NCBI RefSeq assembly: GCF_000342165.1
Contig: NZ_AMRV01000003.1
Location: 1 to 64,000 of the forward strand
DNA: 64,000 bases
DNA from: Pacificimonas flava
GTDB taxonomy: Bacteria; Pseudomonadota; Alphaproteobacteria; Sphingomonadales; Sphingomonadaceae
Reading direction: 5' to 3'
The notes under the pieces are model-generated. The model searched no databases, was not told where the DNA came from, and worked only from the letters and a program-made list of their open reading frames with translations. Position 1 is the stretch's first letter; every line of letters starts with the position of its first letter. Shown in pieces: positions 36,189 through 47,020 of this stretch. The translations under genes and the position numbers were made by a program.

Positions 36189-37511
36189 CTACTCCATGGC
36201 GCCCAGCAAGTCGTCGACCTTCATCGATACTGCCGTGGTGACGCTGTCCGCGATGGCGTATGGAAGGATGAGGCGCCCGGCATGGACAAGGCCGCCGCAA
36301 GTATAGACGACGTTCGGAACATAACCCTCCCGCTCCTCCCCGACGGGACGCAGCAACGGCTCTTTCATGCGCGCGAGCACCTTTGACGGGTCGGCCTTGT
36401 CGACCAGGAACGCGCCGATGGAATAGTTTCGAACGGGCCCCACTCCATGCGTGAGGATGAGCCATCCCTCGTCCAGCTCTATCGGAGAGCCGCAATTGCC
36501 GATCTGCACGAATTCCCAGGGAAAGCGCGGCTTCAGCAGAATTTCGCCGCCGCTCCAGGTCCACATGTCGTTCGACCGCAGCAGCCAAAGATTCTCGTTA
36601 TCCTGCCGTCCGATCATCGCATAGCGGTCGTTCACACGGCGCGGGAACAGCGCCATGCCCTTGTTGCGGGCCGCATCGCCGGCGAGCGGCGCCATGCGGA
36701 AGGACCGGAAATCTGTCGTTTCCAGCATTTCGGATCGGATCGCGTGGCCGGAGTAAGCGGTATATGTGCCATAATAACGCTGCGTACCGTCCCTGCCTTC
36801 GAACCGGACGAGGCGCAGATCCTCAAGCCCGTTCGACTGCGCCGGTGTGACCGGAAACAGCACCGCGGCGTCGAGCGGTCGATCCTTCTCGCAGTGGATA
36901 TGGACATCCTCATCCTCGCCATAGGCGCGCGAGGCGGCGATCATGGAATGTTGATGCGGCTCCTCAAGGATCAGGTCGCCGTCGGCGGTGACCTTTCCCG
37001 TGCGGAAACAGATTGAGGAGATATGCCCCTCTCCGACGCAGCGCAGGGACAGAACGACGCGAAGCTCCCCCTCGCCCGCCTGGGCTTGATCGGGATGGGG
37101 AACAAGGGAGGGGTTGAACAGCGCCGCCGCCTGAAAGCTGTATTCATGGCTGAAATACGCGCCGATCAGCAACTGCTCTTCGATCGTCAGCAGCACTTCG
37201 TCTGCATAGGGTTCTGCGATTTCGCGAAACGTGCGCAGGAAAAAGCTCTGGATATCGATATGGCGATCGCTGAAACCGCGCAGCACTCCCTCCCATACGC
37301 GGCGGCGCTGTGCATCGGTCAGGCTGAGTACGTGACTGACGATGCGCTCGATCCGGTTCGGCGAGAGCGGATTTTTGTCATCGGGTTCCACAGACGGGCG
37401 GAAGGGGCGCAGTACCACCATATCCGCATCCGGGCGTAGCGACACATCGAGGCGCCTGACGAAATCGGGCATGCCGACGTCGCGCTCATGCCGGGAAGCT
37501 GCATCTGCCAT
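36189..37511 (-). CDS. Glycoside hydrolase family 130 protein
   Basis: A 440-residue five-bladed beta-propeller enzyme of GH130, mostly phosphorylases or hydrolases of beta-mannosides. The proton-donor motif is NGLEDLRLVRFEG. The phosphate/substrate blocks are RNKGMALFPRRVNDRYAMIG, WEFVQIGNCGSPI, the THGVGPVRNYSIGAFLVD stretch, and GYVPNVVYTCG with LILPYAIAD. An N-terminal helical region of about 110 residues precedes the propeller. Phosphorylase or hydrolase action cannot be told here. The start overlaps the upstream gene by one base (TGATG), so the two are coupled. Confidence 0.88.
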   Translation of the reverse strand: MADAASRHERDVGMPDFVRRLDVSLRPDADMVVLRPFRPSVEPDDKNPLSPNRIERIVSHVLSLTDAQRRRVWEGVLRGFSDRHIDIQSFFLRTFREIAEPYADEVLLTIEEQLLIGAYFSHEYSFQAAALFNPSLVPHPDQAQAGEGELRVVLSLRCVGEGHISSICFRTGKVTADGDLILEEPHQHSMIAASRAYGEDEDVHIHCEKDRPLDAAVLFPVTPAQSNGLEDLRLVRFEGRDGTQRYYGTYTAYSGHAIRSEMLETTDFRSFRMAPLAGDAARNKGMALFPRRVNDRYAMIGRQDNENLWLLRSNDMWTWSGGEILLKPRFPWEFVQIGNCGSPIELDEGWLILTHGVGPVRNYSIGAFLVDKADPSKVLARMKEPLLRPVGEEREGYVPNVVYTCGGLVHAGRLILPYAIADSVTTAVSMKVDDLLGAME

Positions 37512-38563
37512 CAAAAGGCCATTCCTTTCGCGAAATATGCGGCCGATATCCGCGCCCACATGTAGGAAACGGTCGATTCCGCTCCGGCATTGGCGTTCAC
37601 CCGGTCCGGATGCAAGCCGTCGTGACAAAGCCCGGTCGCAGGATCGGCAAGCGGCAGCCCAAGGGCGTTCGTGCCGTGAAACCAATCAAGCGACGCCCGC
37701 GCGCGGTGCACCCATTTGTCGTCGCCTGTAACGGAATGGGCACGGATACAGGCGTCGAGCATCGCTGCCGCCTCCAATGGCTGCTGATCCCAACGCTTCG
37801 GCAGACTACGCTCCCGTCCGAAACTGTCATGACCCACCGGCATGAAAACGCCGTCCTCCTGTTGCCAGTCCCACAGCGCGCCGAGCGCCGTCAGGCCCGC
37901 CGCCGCCAAGTCCCCGCCCGCGAGCAGCGCCGCTTCGCAAAGCCGCGCATTGTCGTAAGCCAGCGTGTCCTCGAACCATGGCCACTCCTTGGTCGCCGCG
38001 TCGGCCCATCGCTGGCGCAGCCGCATTTGCAGCGCCTGACGCGCCGCAAGACCGGCCTGCCAGTCAGGCTGGACGACGAGGGCAGCCTCCAGCCCGAACA
38101 GGGAGAAGGCCCATAACCGCGGAGCCGTTTCGTTCGCGAGTTCCTGCACCACCCTTTCAAGAAGGTTTTGCGCCCAATACCGTTCCGCGTCCCCGGAAGC
38201 ATGGGCGATCGTCTCGCCGAGAGCCCAGACCGCCCGGCCGTGCGGGTCGGCGAACCAGGTGGTGTCGCACCACGCCCGATCATAGGCCATGAAATTTCGG
38301 AACCGGCCGGTCGTCTCTTCCAGCGCATGATCCAGAAATGCCAGACAGTTGCGCAGCATCGCACGCTCGCTCCGCGCCAGCTTTCGCAGGTGCGAAAGAC
38401 GCAGCAAAACGATTGCCGCGCGCGAATTGTCATCCGTGCAGTAACCATGATCGCGGTTGGGCAAATGAAACCGCGCATGCTGCAAGAGGCCCGTGTCGTC
38501 GCTAAGCGCTTCCAGATGCTCGCAAAAGCCGGCGGACGGCACCTCCCGATTATCTATAAACAT
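37511..38563 (-). CDS. (alpha/alpha)6-barrel glycosidase-like protein
   Basis: A 350-residue protein with repeated helix pairs typical of a six-hairpin glycosidase fold: GYCTDDNSRAAIVLLRLSHL, YDRAWCDTTWFADPHGRAVW, WPWFEDTLAYDNARLCEA, RWDQQPLEAAAMLDACIRAH and HDGLHPDRVNANAGAESTVS. In other alphaproteobacteria a similar domain is fused to a GT4 enzyme. A hydrolase or glycan-binding role is likely, but the exact reaction is unknown. ATG 38563 has AGGA upstream. It is divergent from the GT4 gene and coupled to GH130. Confidence 0.8.
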   Translation of the reverse strand: MFIDNREVPSAGFCEHLEALSDDTGLLQHARFHLPNRDHGYCTDDNSRAAIVLLRLSHLRKLARSERAMLRNCLAFLDHALEETTGRFRNFMAYDRAWCDTTWFADPHGRAVWALGETIAHASGDAERYWAQNLLERVVQELANETAPRLWAFSLFGLEAALVVQPDWQAGLAARQALQMRLRQRWADAATKEWPWFEDTLAYDNARLCEAALLAGGDLAAAGLTALGALWDWQQEDGVFMPVGHDSFGRERSLPKRWDQQPLEAAAMLDACIRAHSVTGDDKWVHRARASLDWFHGTNALGLPLADPATGLCHDGLHPDRVNANAGAESTVSYMWARISAAYFAKGMAF

Positions 38564-38660
38564 ATGTAAATCCTGCGCTTTCGCGGTTGGCAGTGGAACA
38601 AAGAGCGGACATTGAGGGTTCAGATAAGTGCCGCTTTTCAAGGCGGATCTTCGATACAGA

Positions 38661-39959
38661 ATGCAGAAAGGGCTCGGTAAGGTGCACGTCGTTTCTCGTT
38701 CCCCGCTTAGAATTGCCGTCATCGGAAACTATCCGCCGCGCAAATGCGGCATCGCAACATTTTCTGCGGATACCCAGGCCGCCCTCGAAAATCTGCCGGA
38801 TGTCGAAAGCTTCGTCCTGGCGATGGAGGACGGAACGGGTCTGGACTATTCACAGCCCGTACGCCGTGTACTGCCGCAACATGATCGCTCCGCCTATCGG
38901 GAAACGGGCCGCTGGCTGCGGAGTCAGGCCGATCTGATCCTCCTGCAGCATGAATATGGAATTTTCGGCGGCGATGCTGGCGATTACATCCTCGATCTGA
39001 TCGAAGAGGCTGGCCTGCCGGTGGTTACGGTTCTTCACACCATTCTCGCAACGCCCAACGTCGAGCAGCGCCGCGTTCTGGAGGCACTTTCCGAACGGTC
39101 CTCGCAGCTTGTCAGCATGTCGAAGCGTGGGCGCGACATGCTGGAAACGATCTATGGCGTCGCGCCCAACAAGATTGCCATCGTACCCCACGGTGTGCCG
39201 GACCGTCCCTATGTCGAGCCTTTTGAGATGCGCGCGGAACTCGGATGGGAGGAGCGGCCGACGCTGCTGACCTTTGGTCTTCTGTCACCGAACAAGGGCA
39301 TCGAGACGATGATCGACGCCATGCCGGCCTTGATCCGCGAGGTACCCGACGTCCGCTACCTGGTGCTTGGCGTGACTCACCCGCATCTCGTGCGGCATGA
39401 GGGCGGAGAACGTTATCGCGCCGGCCTGATGGCGCGAGCGGAGCAGCGCGGCGTTGCGCGGCATATCGAATTTCGCAACGACTTCCTGGAACTGGAGGCC
39501 TTGTGCGACTGGCTGCAGGCGACGGATGTCTACGTGACGCCGTACCGGGACGAGGCCCAGATCACTTCGGGAACGCTCGCCTATGCGCACGGGCTAGGCA
39601 AACCCATTGTGTCCACGCCGTATTGGCACGCTGCTGAATTGCTGGCGGACAATCATGCGCAGCTCGTGCCCTTCGGCGATGCCGACGCATTGGCGGAGGC
39701 AATCGCCGAATTGCTGACCGATAAGGAGAAACGAAACAGCGCTGCTGCCCGCGCCTATGCACGGGGGCGCGGCCACATTTGGTCCGAAGCGGCGCGACGC
39801 TATGACGAGATATTTCGGGCCGCCCTTCGCAGCAAGCCTACGGAAAAGGCGCTGCCGCCGCGAACGGGGGCGATGCGACCTGGCGGTAGCTCTCATGCGG
39901 CGCTGGCCCCCTTTCGCGCCCTGCGCCACCGTCTGGGCGGCGAGGCCGCGAAGCTCTAG
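38661..39959 (+). CDS. Glycosyltransferase family 4 protein
   Basis: A 432-residue GT-B enzyme that moves a sugar from an activated donor. The N-terminal half has IAVIGNYPPRKCGIATFSAD and LLQHEYGIFGGDAGDYI. The C-terminal donor half has LLTFGLLSPNKGIETMIDAM, VYVTPYRDEAQITSGTLAYA (the E-x7-E-like region) and KPIVSTPYWHAAELL. It resembles mannosyltransferases, which fits the GH130 partner, but this is an inference. ATG 38661 is used; GTG 38682 is an alternative nearer the first conserved strand. It is divergent from the alpha/alpha-barrel gene, with 97 bp between. Confidence 0.88.
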   Translation: MQKGLGKVHVVSRSPLRIAVIGNYPPRKCGIATFSADTQAALENLPDVESFVLAMEDGTGLDYSQPVRRVLPQHDRSAYRETGRWLRSQADLILLQHEYGIFGGDAGDYILDLIEEAGLPVVTVLHTILATPNVEQRRVLEALSERSSQLVSMSKRGRDMLETIYGVAPNKIAIVPHGVPDRPYVEPFEMRAELGWEERPTLLTFGLLSPNKGIETMIDAMPALIREVPDVRYLVLGVTHPHLVRHEGGERYRAGLMARAEQRGVARHIEFRNDFLELEALCDWLQATDVYVTPYRDEAQITSGTLAYAHGLGKPIVSTPYWHAAELLADNHAQLVPFGDADALAEAIAELLTDKEKRNSAAARAYARGRGHIWSEAARRYDEIFRAALRSKPTEKALPPRTGAMRPGGSSHAALAPFRALRHRLGGEAAKL

Positions 39960-40029
39960 CTGACAAGACAGACTCCTCCCCTCAGCGGGCGGTGTGTGTC
40001 CCAATTTCCAAACGGGCTAGGCCCGATAA

Positions 40030-40070
40030 GTGAGACGGCGCCCATCCCATTGGGACGGACGCCGTCTCAC
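40030..40070. terminator. Perfect 11-bp hairpin between the convergent GT4 and ftsH genes
   Basis: GTGAGACGGCG at 40030-40040 pairs with CGCCGTCTCAC at 40060-40070. The loop holds a further small palindrome (TCCCATTGGGA), and CGGGC-TA-GGCCCG-like pairing lies just upstream. No T-run follows on either strand. It lies 70 bp after GT4 and 36 bp after ftsH and probably ends or protects both transcripts. Confidence 0.55.
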
Positions 40071-40105
40071 AATTCACATGCTACCGAAATACAACGATCG
40101 CGAGG

Positions 40106-42070
<1,965 letters not shown>

Positions 42071-42188
42071 TCGGGGCATCCGTTCGGGAAGTGTTCGGGG
42101 TCCAACATAGTCATTTGCCCGCCCGTCCCCAATAGGCGCGGCAAAAAGCTGCGGCGGGAGCGCGGCGTCGCTTGCCGAACGATCCGCC

Positions 42189-43151
42189 TCATGTGCTCGC
42201 TCCCGAACGGCGCGGGGGCGCCGCCTGCAAATGCCATTCGCTGCCATGAACGCGTCCTCGCGTCCCGCCAAGGGTCGCCGTCCGCCCCTCGACAAGAGCG
42301 GACTGGAAGCGGGCAAGCGCCGGACCGCGTGGTGCCGCGCCGGAGGACAGCATGGAGATCGCGCGCAAGAGCAGGCGCCGGACGAGCTCTGCCGGCAGGC
42401 CGGCGGGGTCGAGGACCACAACGTCTCCCTCTCGGCGCAGATTGCCCGCGACGGCACGCTCCTCGGCCCAGCAAAGCGCTTGCTCCACGTCTGCAAGATG
42501 GCCTGCCGTCTCGGCCAAATGGCGCGGATCGAGAAGCGGCTCCCGCTGCAGAAGAGCGCGGAAACGGGGCCGATCATAGGCCATGTCGCGGTTGGTCGGA
42601 TCCTCTCGCGGTTCGAAGCCCGCCGCCTCCGCGGCCGCCCGCAGGGACGCCCGCGTTTCCCCGAGAACCGGCCGCAGCACGGCCAATCCGGCGATGCAGG
42701 TGCGTGCCTTGATGCCGCGCAAACCGGCGGCGCCGCTGCCGCGCGCAAGGCGCATCAGGATCGTTTCGGCCTGATCGTCCCGATGATGCGCAGTTAACAA
42801 GTAGGGAACACCGCGCTCTCGGCAGACCTTCGCCATGGCGGCGTACCGGGCGGCGCGGGCGGAAGCGGCGCGATTCGCCGACGGCAAATCTTCAGCCCAT
42901 TGCAGATCGAGACGAACGCAGGCGAGACCGCGATCCGCGCAGATTGCCTCCACATAAGCGGCGTCCGCTGCGCTGCCCGTTCGCAAGCGGTGATCCACCG
43001 TCAGAATCAGGAGGCGGTCCGGCATCTCGGCCGCCGCCATGGCGAGCATGCCGAGACTGTCGCCGCCGCCGGAAACCGCCAATGCCAGCGGACCCGCCGC
43101 AGCGTCCGGCGCGATCCGGTTCAGGCGGCCGGCGAACGACAGGCCCGTCAG
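42189..43151 (-). CDS. tilS: tRNA(Ile)-lysidine synthase
   Basis: TilS adds lysine to C34 of the CAU-anticodon tRNA-Ile so that it reads AUA. The 320-residue product has the PP-loop [36 protein letters not shown] and [11 protein letters not shown]. The frame is open back into cpoB, but has no ATG, GTG or TTG until a TTG at 43082 inside the PP-loop strand. I therefore start at CTG 43151, which overlaps the cpoB stop as CTGA and has GGAGG 10 nt upstream. It is shorter than E. coli TilS, lacking much of the C-terminal domain. Confidence 0.9.
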   Translation of the reverse strand: MTGLSFAGRLNRIAPDAAAGPLALAVSGGGDSLGMLAMAAAEMPDRLLILTVDHRLRTGSAADAAYVEAICADRGLACVRLDLQWAEDLPSANRAASARAARYAAMAKVCRERGVPYLLTAHHRDDQAETILMRLARGSGAAGLRGIKARTCIAGLAVLRPVLGETRASLRAAAEAAGFEPREDPTNRDMAYDRPRFRALLQREPLLDPRHLAETAGHLADVEQALCWAEERAVAGNLRREGDVVVLDPAGLPAELVRRLLLRAISMLSSGAAPRGPALARFQSALVEGRTATLGGTRGRVHGSEWHLQAAPPRRSGAST

Positions 43152-43987
43152 CTGCAGTCTGCCTCCATGCGCGCCTCGACGAGGCCGCTGACGACCTCGT
43201 TCGACATTTTGCCCTCATATTCGGTTTCCAGCCGGTCATAGGCCTGGCAGGCCTGCTCGCGGCGCGGCGGTTCGATCTGCATCAGCGACCGCCCGACCCA
43301 CAACAGGCTGTCCGGCGCACGCACACCGTCGCGGCGCTCCTGATAATTGCTCAGAAAGGCCTGCACGGCCTGCACCGGCTGATCCTGCTGCAAGAGCGAA
43401 CGGCCGATCCAATAGCCGGCGGCGCTCGCCTTCTCATGCTCCGGGTTTGCCTCCATGAAGGCGGTGAAGGCCGATTGCGCGCCGGAAAAATCCTTCTCCT
43501 CGTACAGCGAATAGGCCGCGGCATACTGTCCCTCCGGCCCGCCGGCGGAGGGGCTGCCGCCACCTCCCTCGAAATCGAGAGCGCCTTCGCCGCCGTTTCC
43601 TTCCAGCGTCTGCAGGCGGAACTTCGTGTCGCTTTCGAACGACGCCAGCCGCTCCTGCATCTGGCGCATCTTGAAGTTCATCTCCTCCACCTGCCCCGTC
43701 AGGTTCTGCACCTGGGACTCCAGCGCGTTCAGACGTTCCGTGAAGACCGCCGTCGGCGTCGCCGCGCCCACGCCGAAGCCGCCATTATCATCCACGGCGC
43801 CTGGCGCCGGCGTCTGGATTTCCGGCTCGAAGAAGCGGTCATTGCCGCCAGGGAAGACCTTGCGCTGCACGGCGCGCACCTCGCGCTCCAGCTTGTTCAG
43901 CCGATTGTCGAGCGTGCCGAGCGTCTGGGCCTGTGCCGCGCCGGCGGCCGTGCTCGCCAGGATTGCGGCAATGATGATCTTACGCAT
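43148..43987 (-). CDS. cpoB: Tol-Pal associated periplasmic protein CpoB/YbgF
   Basis: A 279-residue periplasmic protein that, in E. coli, links Tol-Pal constriction with PBP1B during division. It has a signal peptide (IIIAAILASTAAGAAQAQ), an N-terminal coiled coil (LDNRLNKLEREVRAVQRKV and LNALESQVQNLTGQVEEM), and a C-terminal TPR domain of three repeats from about 165. Inside it lies SLYEEKDFSGAQSAFTAFM, then GYWIGRSLLQQ. ATG 43987 is used, with AGGGGAAG upstream. Other tol-pal genes are not in the window. Confidence 0.88.
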   Translation of the reverse strand: MRKIIIAAILASTAAGAAQAQTLGTLDNRLNKLEREVRAVQRKVFPGGNDRFFEPEIQTPAPGAVDDNGGFGVGAATPTAVFTERLNALESQVQNLTGQVEEMNFKMRQMQERLASFESDTKFRLQTLEGNGGEGALDFEGGGGSPSAGGPEGQYAAAYSLYEEKDFSGAQSAFTAFMEANPEHEKASAAGYWIGRSLLQQDQPVQAVQAFLSNYQERRDGVRAPDSLLWVGRSLMQIEPPRREQACQAYDRLETEYEGKMSNEVVSGLVEARMEADCS

Positions 43988-44097
43988 AAGTCTTGGCTTC
44001 CCCTTCGGATGGACCTTCGGCTCGCTAGCGAAAGGCACCTGTCGCTACGATGAAAACGGCGGATTGCCCTCGAATCCGCCGGTCGTTCCTCGTGCCC

Positions 44098-45006
44098 TCA
44101 TTCCTCACCATCCGCGGCAGCGAGGGCGCCTGCGCCGGTCTCGCCGGGCTCGCCCGTCTCGTCGCTGCCGATCATGGCCTGCAATCCGGCGGGCGTCAGC
44201 GGCACCTCGCCGATGACTTCGTTGGCGTCGCCCAGCTTGGGCAGCTCACGACCGCCGGCAATGATCGTGATCGCGCCTGCGCGGCCGGTGCGCAGTTGCA
44301 GATCGTCGCGACCCTCCGGCACCTCGAAGGTTTCGCCCGGCTGCATGACCCGCATCAGCAGCGTCTCGCCGCCGCCGCGTATCCGCACCCATGCCTCCTC
44401 GTCCGCGCGAACGACGATGGGACCGGACAGGACCGCGGCCTCCGCCGTTTGCTGCGGTTCTGGCGCCGCATCCGGCGCTTCCTCTTCCGCACCGATCGCG
44501 GTTGCCACCTCGGTTTCGCTGGTCAGCGGATCGAACTCGGGATCGGCGACGTCGTTGGGGCCGCCGAACAGGCCGGCGCTCCACAGGATCGCGATCAGCA
44601 CGACGAGACCGACGAGACCGGCCCCGAGCAGCATGGCGGATTTGGGAGGCGTGCGTCGCTGGTCGATGGGCGCGATCATGACCGTCGGCTCGCGCGGGGA
44701 AATCGTGGTTTCCTGCCGAAACTGATGGGCAGCCTCGTCCGGGTCCATGCCGACTGCCCGGGCATAGCTCTTCACAAAGCCGATCGTATAGGGCAGCGCC
44801 GGCAAATTGTCGTGCATGCCCTCCTCGATCGCGGTCAGGTGTCGCAGGGGCACGCGTGTCTGAGCGGCGATATCCGAGAGTTCGCGGCCCTGATCCAGCC
44901 GGGCGGCCTGCAGCCGTGCGCCGATATGGCCGCCGCCATAATCCTGCCGGTAACCAGGACCCGACTGGCCGTCTTCGGCGAAATCCGTCTCTTCCATGGC
45001 CTCCAC
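44098..45006 (-). CDS. RodZ-like membrane protein with Xre-type HTH and DUF4115
   Basis: A 302-residue bitopic protein. A cytoplasmic HTH_25 domain (about 25-95: IGARLQAARLDQGRELSDIA, TRVPLRHLTAIEEG, PYTIGFVKSYARAVGMDP) is followed by one membrane segment (LLGAGLVGLVVLIAILWSAGL) and a periplasmic DUF4115 beta-domain (VVRADEEAWVRIRGG to VPLTPAGL). RodZ anchors MreB and sets cell shape, and this is its likely role. The start is GTG 45006 or ATG 44997; the ribosome sites GAGGA and GGAGG fit neither well. It is divergent from tatA. Confidence 0.85.
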   Translation of the reverse strand: MEAMEETDFAEDGQSGPGYRQDYGGGHIGARLQAARLDQGRELSDIAAQTRVPLRHLTAIEEGMHDNLPALPYTIGFVKSYARAVGMDPDEAAHQFRQETTISPREPTVMIAPIDQRRTPPKSAMLLGAGLVGLVVLIAILWSAGLFGGPNDVADPEFDPLTSETEVATAIGAEEEAPDAAPEPQQTAEAAVLSGPIVVRADEEAWVRIRGGGETLLMRVMQPGETFEVPEGRDDLQLRTGRAGAITIIAGGRELPKLGDANEVIGEVPLTPAGLQAMIGSDETGEPGETGAGALAAADGEE

Positions 45007-45174
45007 ACTCTTCCTCGGCGTTCTGCTCGCGAAACGCGCTCATGGCCCAGTCTCGCTTGTGAACTATTTTGGTCAAGCGCGGCATTGGTTTGCCGCGCGG
45101 GGCGCGCATGCCTAGAATGGCAGCGACAACGCCCCATATCGGGTGCGGATGAATTACGCTAACGGAGAGTTCCC

Positions 45175-45435
45175 ATGGGCAGCCTCAGCATCTGGCACTG
45201 GCTTATCGTCGCGATCGTCATCATGCTCTTGTTCGGAAAAGGTCGTATTTCCGAGATGATGGGCGATCTTGCCAAGGGCATCAAAAGCTTCAAGCATGGT
45301 CTCGCCGACGACGAGGCGACCCCCGAATCGGAACGCGCAATGCTGACGCGCGAGAAGACGCCGGATCGCAGTCACGCGCCGGTGGAGCCGACCCAAGCCA
45401 CCCCGGCATCGTCGGGTGAGCAGCGCAACTCGTAA
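45175..45435 (+). CDS. tatA: Sec-independent translocase subunit TatA
   Basis: TatA multimers form the passage of the twin-arginine pathway for folded proteins. The 86-residue product has one short membrane segment ([16 protein letters not shown]), the hinge [20 protein letters not shown] with the conserved Phe-Gly, and a charged tail. GGAGAG lies 6 nt before ATG 45175. It is the first gene of tatABC, with tatB 36 bp later. Confidence 0.96.
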   Translation: MGSLSIWHWLIVAIVIMLLFGKGRISEMMGDLAKGIKSFKHGLADDEATPESERAMLTREKTPDRSHAPVEPTQATPASSGEQRNS

Positions 45436-45471
45436 GCTCAACCCCCTTATTTCTGGAACGAAGACCGGCAG

Positions 45472-46011
45472 ATGTTCGATCTCGGCTATTCCGAACTGTT
45501 GCTGGTCGCGATCGTCGCGCTGCTGGTGGTGGGTCCGAAGGATCTGCCAAAGCTGATGCGCACGGTGGGACAGATGGTTGGCAAGGTTCGCGCAACCGCG
45601 CGTCACTTCAAGGCTGGCATGGACGAAATGGTCCGCCAGGCGGAGCTCGACGAAATGCGCGAAAAGTGGGAAGCCCACAATGCCGCCATCATGGCGCGCA
45701 CCAGCGATGACGACTTGCCCGCAGCCAAGGACGATGGCCCCGAGGCGAGGCAGATGCGCGGCGGTTCTGCCGACGAATCTCCAGCTCGGGATCAGGTTCC
45801 GCCGCAGAGTGACGAGGGCAAGTCTTCCGTCGATCTGGGCGAGCCGACGGGAATGCCGCCGCCGCCCGCAGCAGACCGTTCGGAGGCCGTGACAGACGGC
45901 ATGTCCGGGCGGGCGCAGAGCACGCTTCCCCCCACGCCCGCGTCGCCAGACACGACGACACTCGACGATGCTGAGGGAAGCAAGTCGACCGCCGGGACGC
46001 GCGGGCAATGA
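45472..46011 (+). CDS. tatB: Sec-independent translocase subunit TatB
   Basis: TatB joins TatC to receive twin-arginine signal peptides. The 179-residue product starts MFDLGYSELLLVAIVALLVV, followed by GPKDLPKLMRTVGQMVGKVR, the family mark, then an amphipathic helix and a long unstructured tail rich in Pro, Asp and Ser. The stop overlaps the tatC start by 4 nt (ATGA). Confidence 0.95.
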   Translation: MFDLGYSELLLVAIVALLVVGPKDLPKLMRTVGQMVGKVRATARHFKAGMDEMVRQAELDEMREKWEAHNAAIMARTSDDDLPAAKDDGPEARQMRGGSADESPARDQVPPQSDEGKSSVDLGEPTGMPPPPAADRSEAVTDGMSGRAQSTLPPTPASPDTTTLDDAEGSKSTAGTRGQ

Positions 46012-46811
46012 GCGTGTCCGATGTCGATGACGAACTCGACGGCAGCAAGGCCCCGCTGCTCGATCATCTGATCGAACTCAGGCGCCGCCTGCTTTGGTCG
46101 GTACTCGCGCTTCTCGGCTGTTTCTTCGTCGCCTTCTACTTTTCCGACGATCTTCTGGCCTTTCTCGGCCAGCCCCTTCTTGAGGCTTATGACCGCGTCG
46201 GGGCAAGCGAGCGGCAGACGCTGATCTACACCAAGCTTTACGAGGCCTTCTTCACGAAGATCAAGGTGGCCCTCTTCGCGGCTTTTCTCTTCGCCTTTCC
46301 CATCATCGCCAATCAGGTCTGGGGTTTTGTCGCGCCCGGTCTCTACCGACAGGAAAAGCGGGCGCTGCTACCCTTCCTCCTGGCAACGCCGATCCTTTTT
46401 TTCCTGGGAGCGGCGCTCGCCTATTTCGTCGCCATGCCGACGGTGTTCACCTTCCTGCTGGAAATGCAGGGCGAGACCGACGGCGTATCCCTGCAGGCGC
46501 TGCCGTCGGTTGGCGACTATCTCGATTTCGCGATGAGCCTGATCTTCGCTTTCGGCCTCTGCTTTCTGGTGCCGATCGCTCTCATGCTGCTGGAACGGGC
46601 GGGCATCATCGACGTGAAGCAGCTACAGTCGTTCCGCCGCTATGCCATCGTCATCGCGTTCGTGATCGCCGCTGTCGTCACGCCGCCAGACGTGGTTTCG
46701 CAGTTCATGCTCGCGGTTCCCATGATCATCCTCTACGAATTGTCGATCATCGCCATTCGCATCACCCACAAACGGGAGGCGGCCCGAGCGCTGACGGAAA
46801 AGGACGCCTGA
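46008..46811 (+). CDS. tatC: Sec-independent translocase subunit TatC
   Basis: TatC is the six-span receptor for the twin-arginine signal. The 267-residue protein has LLDHLIELRRRLLWSVLAL at the N-terminus, with the conserved HL-E-LR-R, then FFTKIKVALFAAFLFAFP, WGFVAPGLYRQEKR and TPPDVVSQFMLAVPMIILYE. Start ATG 46008 overlaps tatB. A strong two-way terminator follows 22 bp after the stop, and closes the operon. Confidence 0.97.
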   Translation: MSVSDVDDELDGSKAPLLDHLIELRRRLLWSVLALLGCFFVAFYFSDDLLAFLGQPLLEAYDRVGASERQTLIYTKLYEAFFTKIKVALFAAFLFAFPIIANQVWGFVAPGLYRQEKRALLPFLLATPILFFLGAALAYFVAMPTVFTFLLEMQGETDGVSLQALPSVGDYLDFAMSLIFAFGLCFLVPIALMLLERAGIIDVKQLQSFRRYAIVIAFVIAAVVTPPDVVSQFMLAVPMIILYELSIIAIRITHKREAARALTEKDA

Positions 46812-46833
46812 TCCGTTCGCAGCGGATGCACAA

Positions 46834-46871
46834 AAAAGGGGCGCCGCGCACCCAGCCGCGGCGCCCCTTTT
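46834..46871. terminator. Bidirectional terminator of tatC and the entericidin-like gene
   Basis: A perfect 15-bp stem (46834-46848 with 46857-46871, eight-base loop) ends in an A-run on the left and a T-run on the right, so it works on both strands. It lies between the convergent tatC and entericidin-like genes. Confidence 0.9.
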
Positions 46872-46894
46872 GTTGTTGCTGAGGAGAAGCGAAC

Positions 46895-47020
46895 CTAGTT
46901 CGCCGCGTCCTCGACCGTTTCGCCGGCCGACTGCACGTCCTCGCCCACACCCTCGACCGTATTGCAGGCTGCTGCGGCAAGGCCGAGCGCCAGCACCAGC
47001 ATCGTCGTAACCTTCTTCAT
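46895..47020 (-). CDS. Entericidin-like small lipoprotein
   Basis: A 41-residue lipoprotein from ATG 47020, with AGAGGAG 6 nt upstream. The signal sequence MKKVTTMLVLALGLAAAAC ends at Cys19, and the mature 23 residues (NTVEGVGEDVQSAGETVED and AAN) match the EcnA/EcnB family. Entericidins have been described as an antidote/toxin lipoprotein pair in enterics, but lone family members such as this one are common and of unclear role. It should sit in the envelope. It shares a terminator with tatC. Confidence 0.9.
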   Translation of the reverse strand: MKKVTTMLVLALGLAAAACNTVEGVGEDVQSAGETVEDAAN

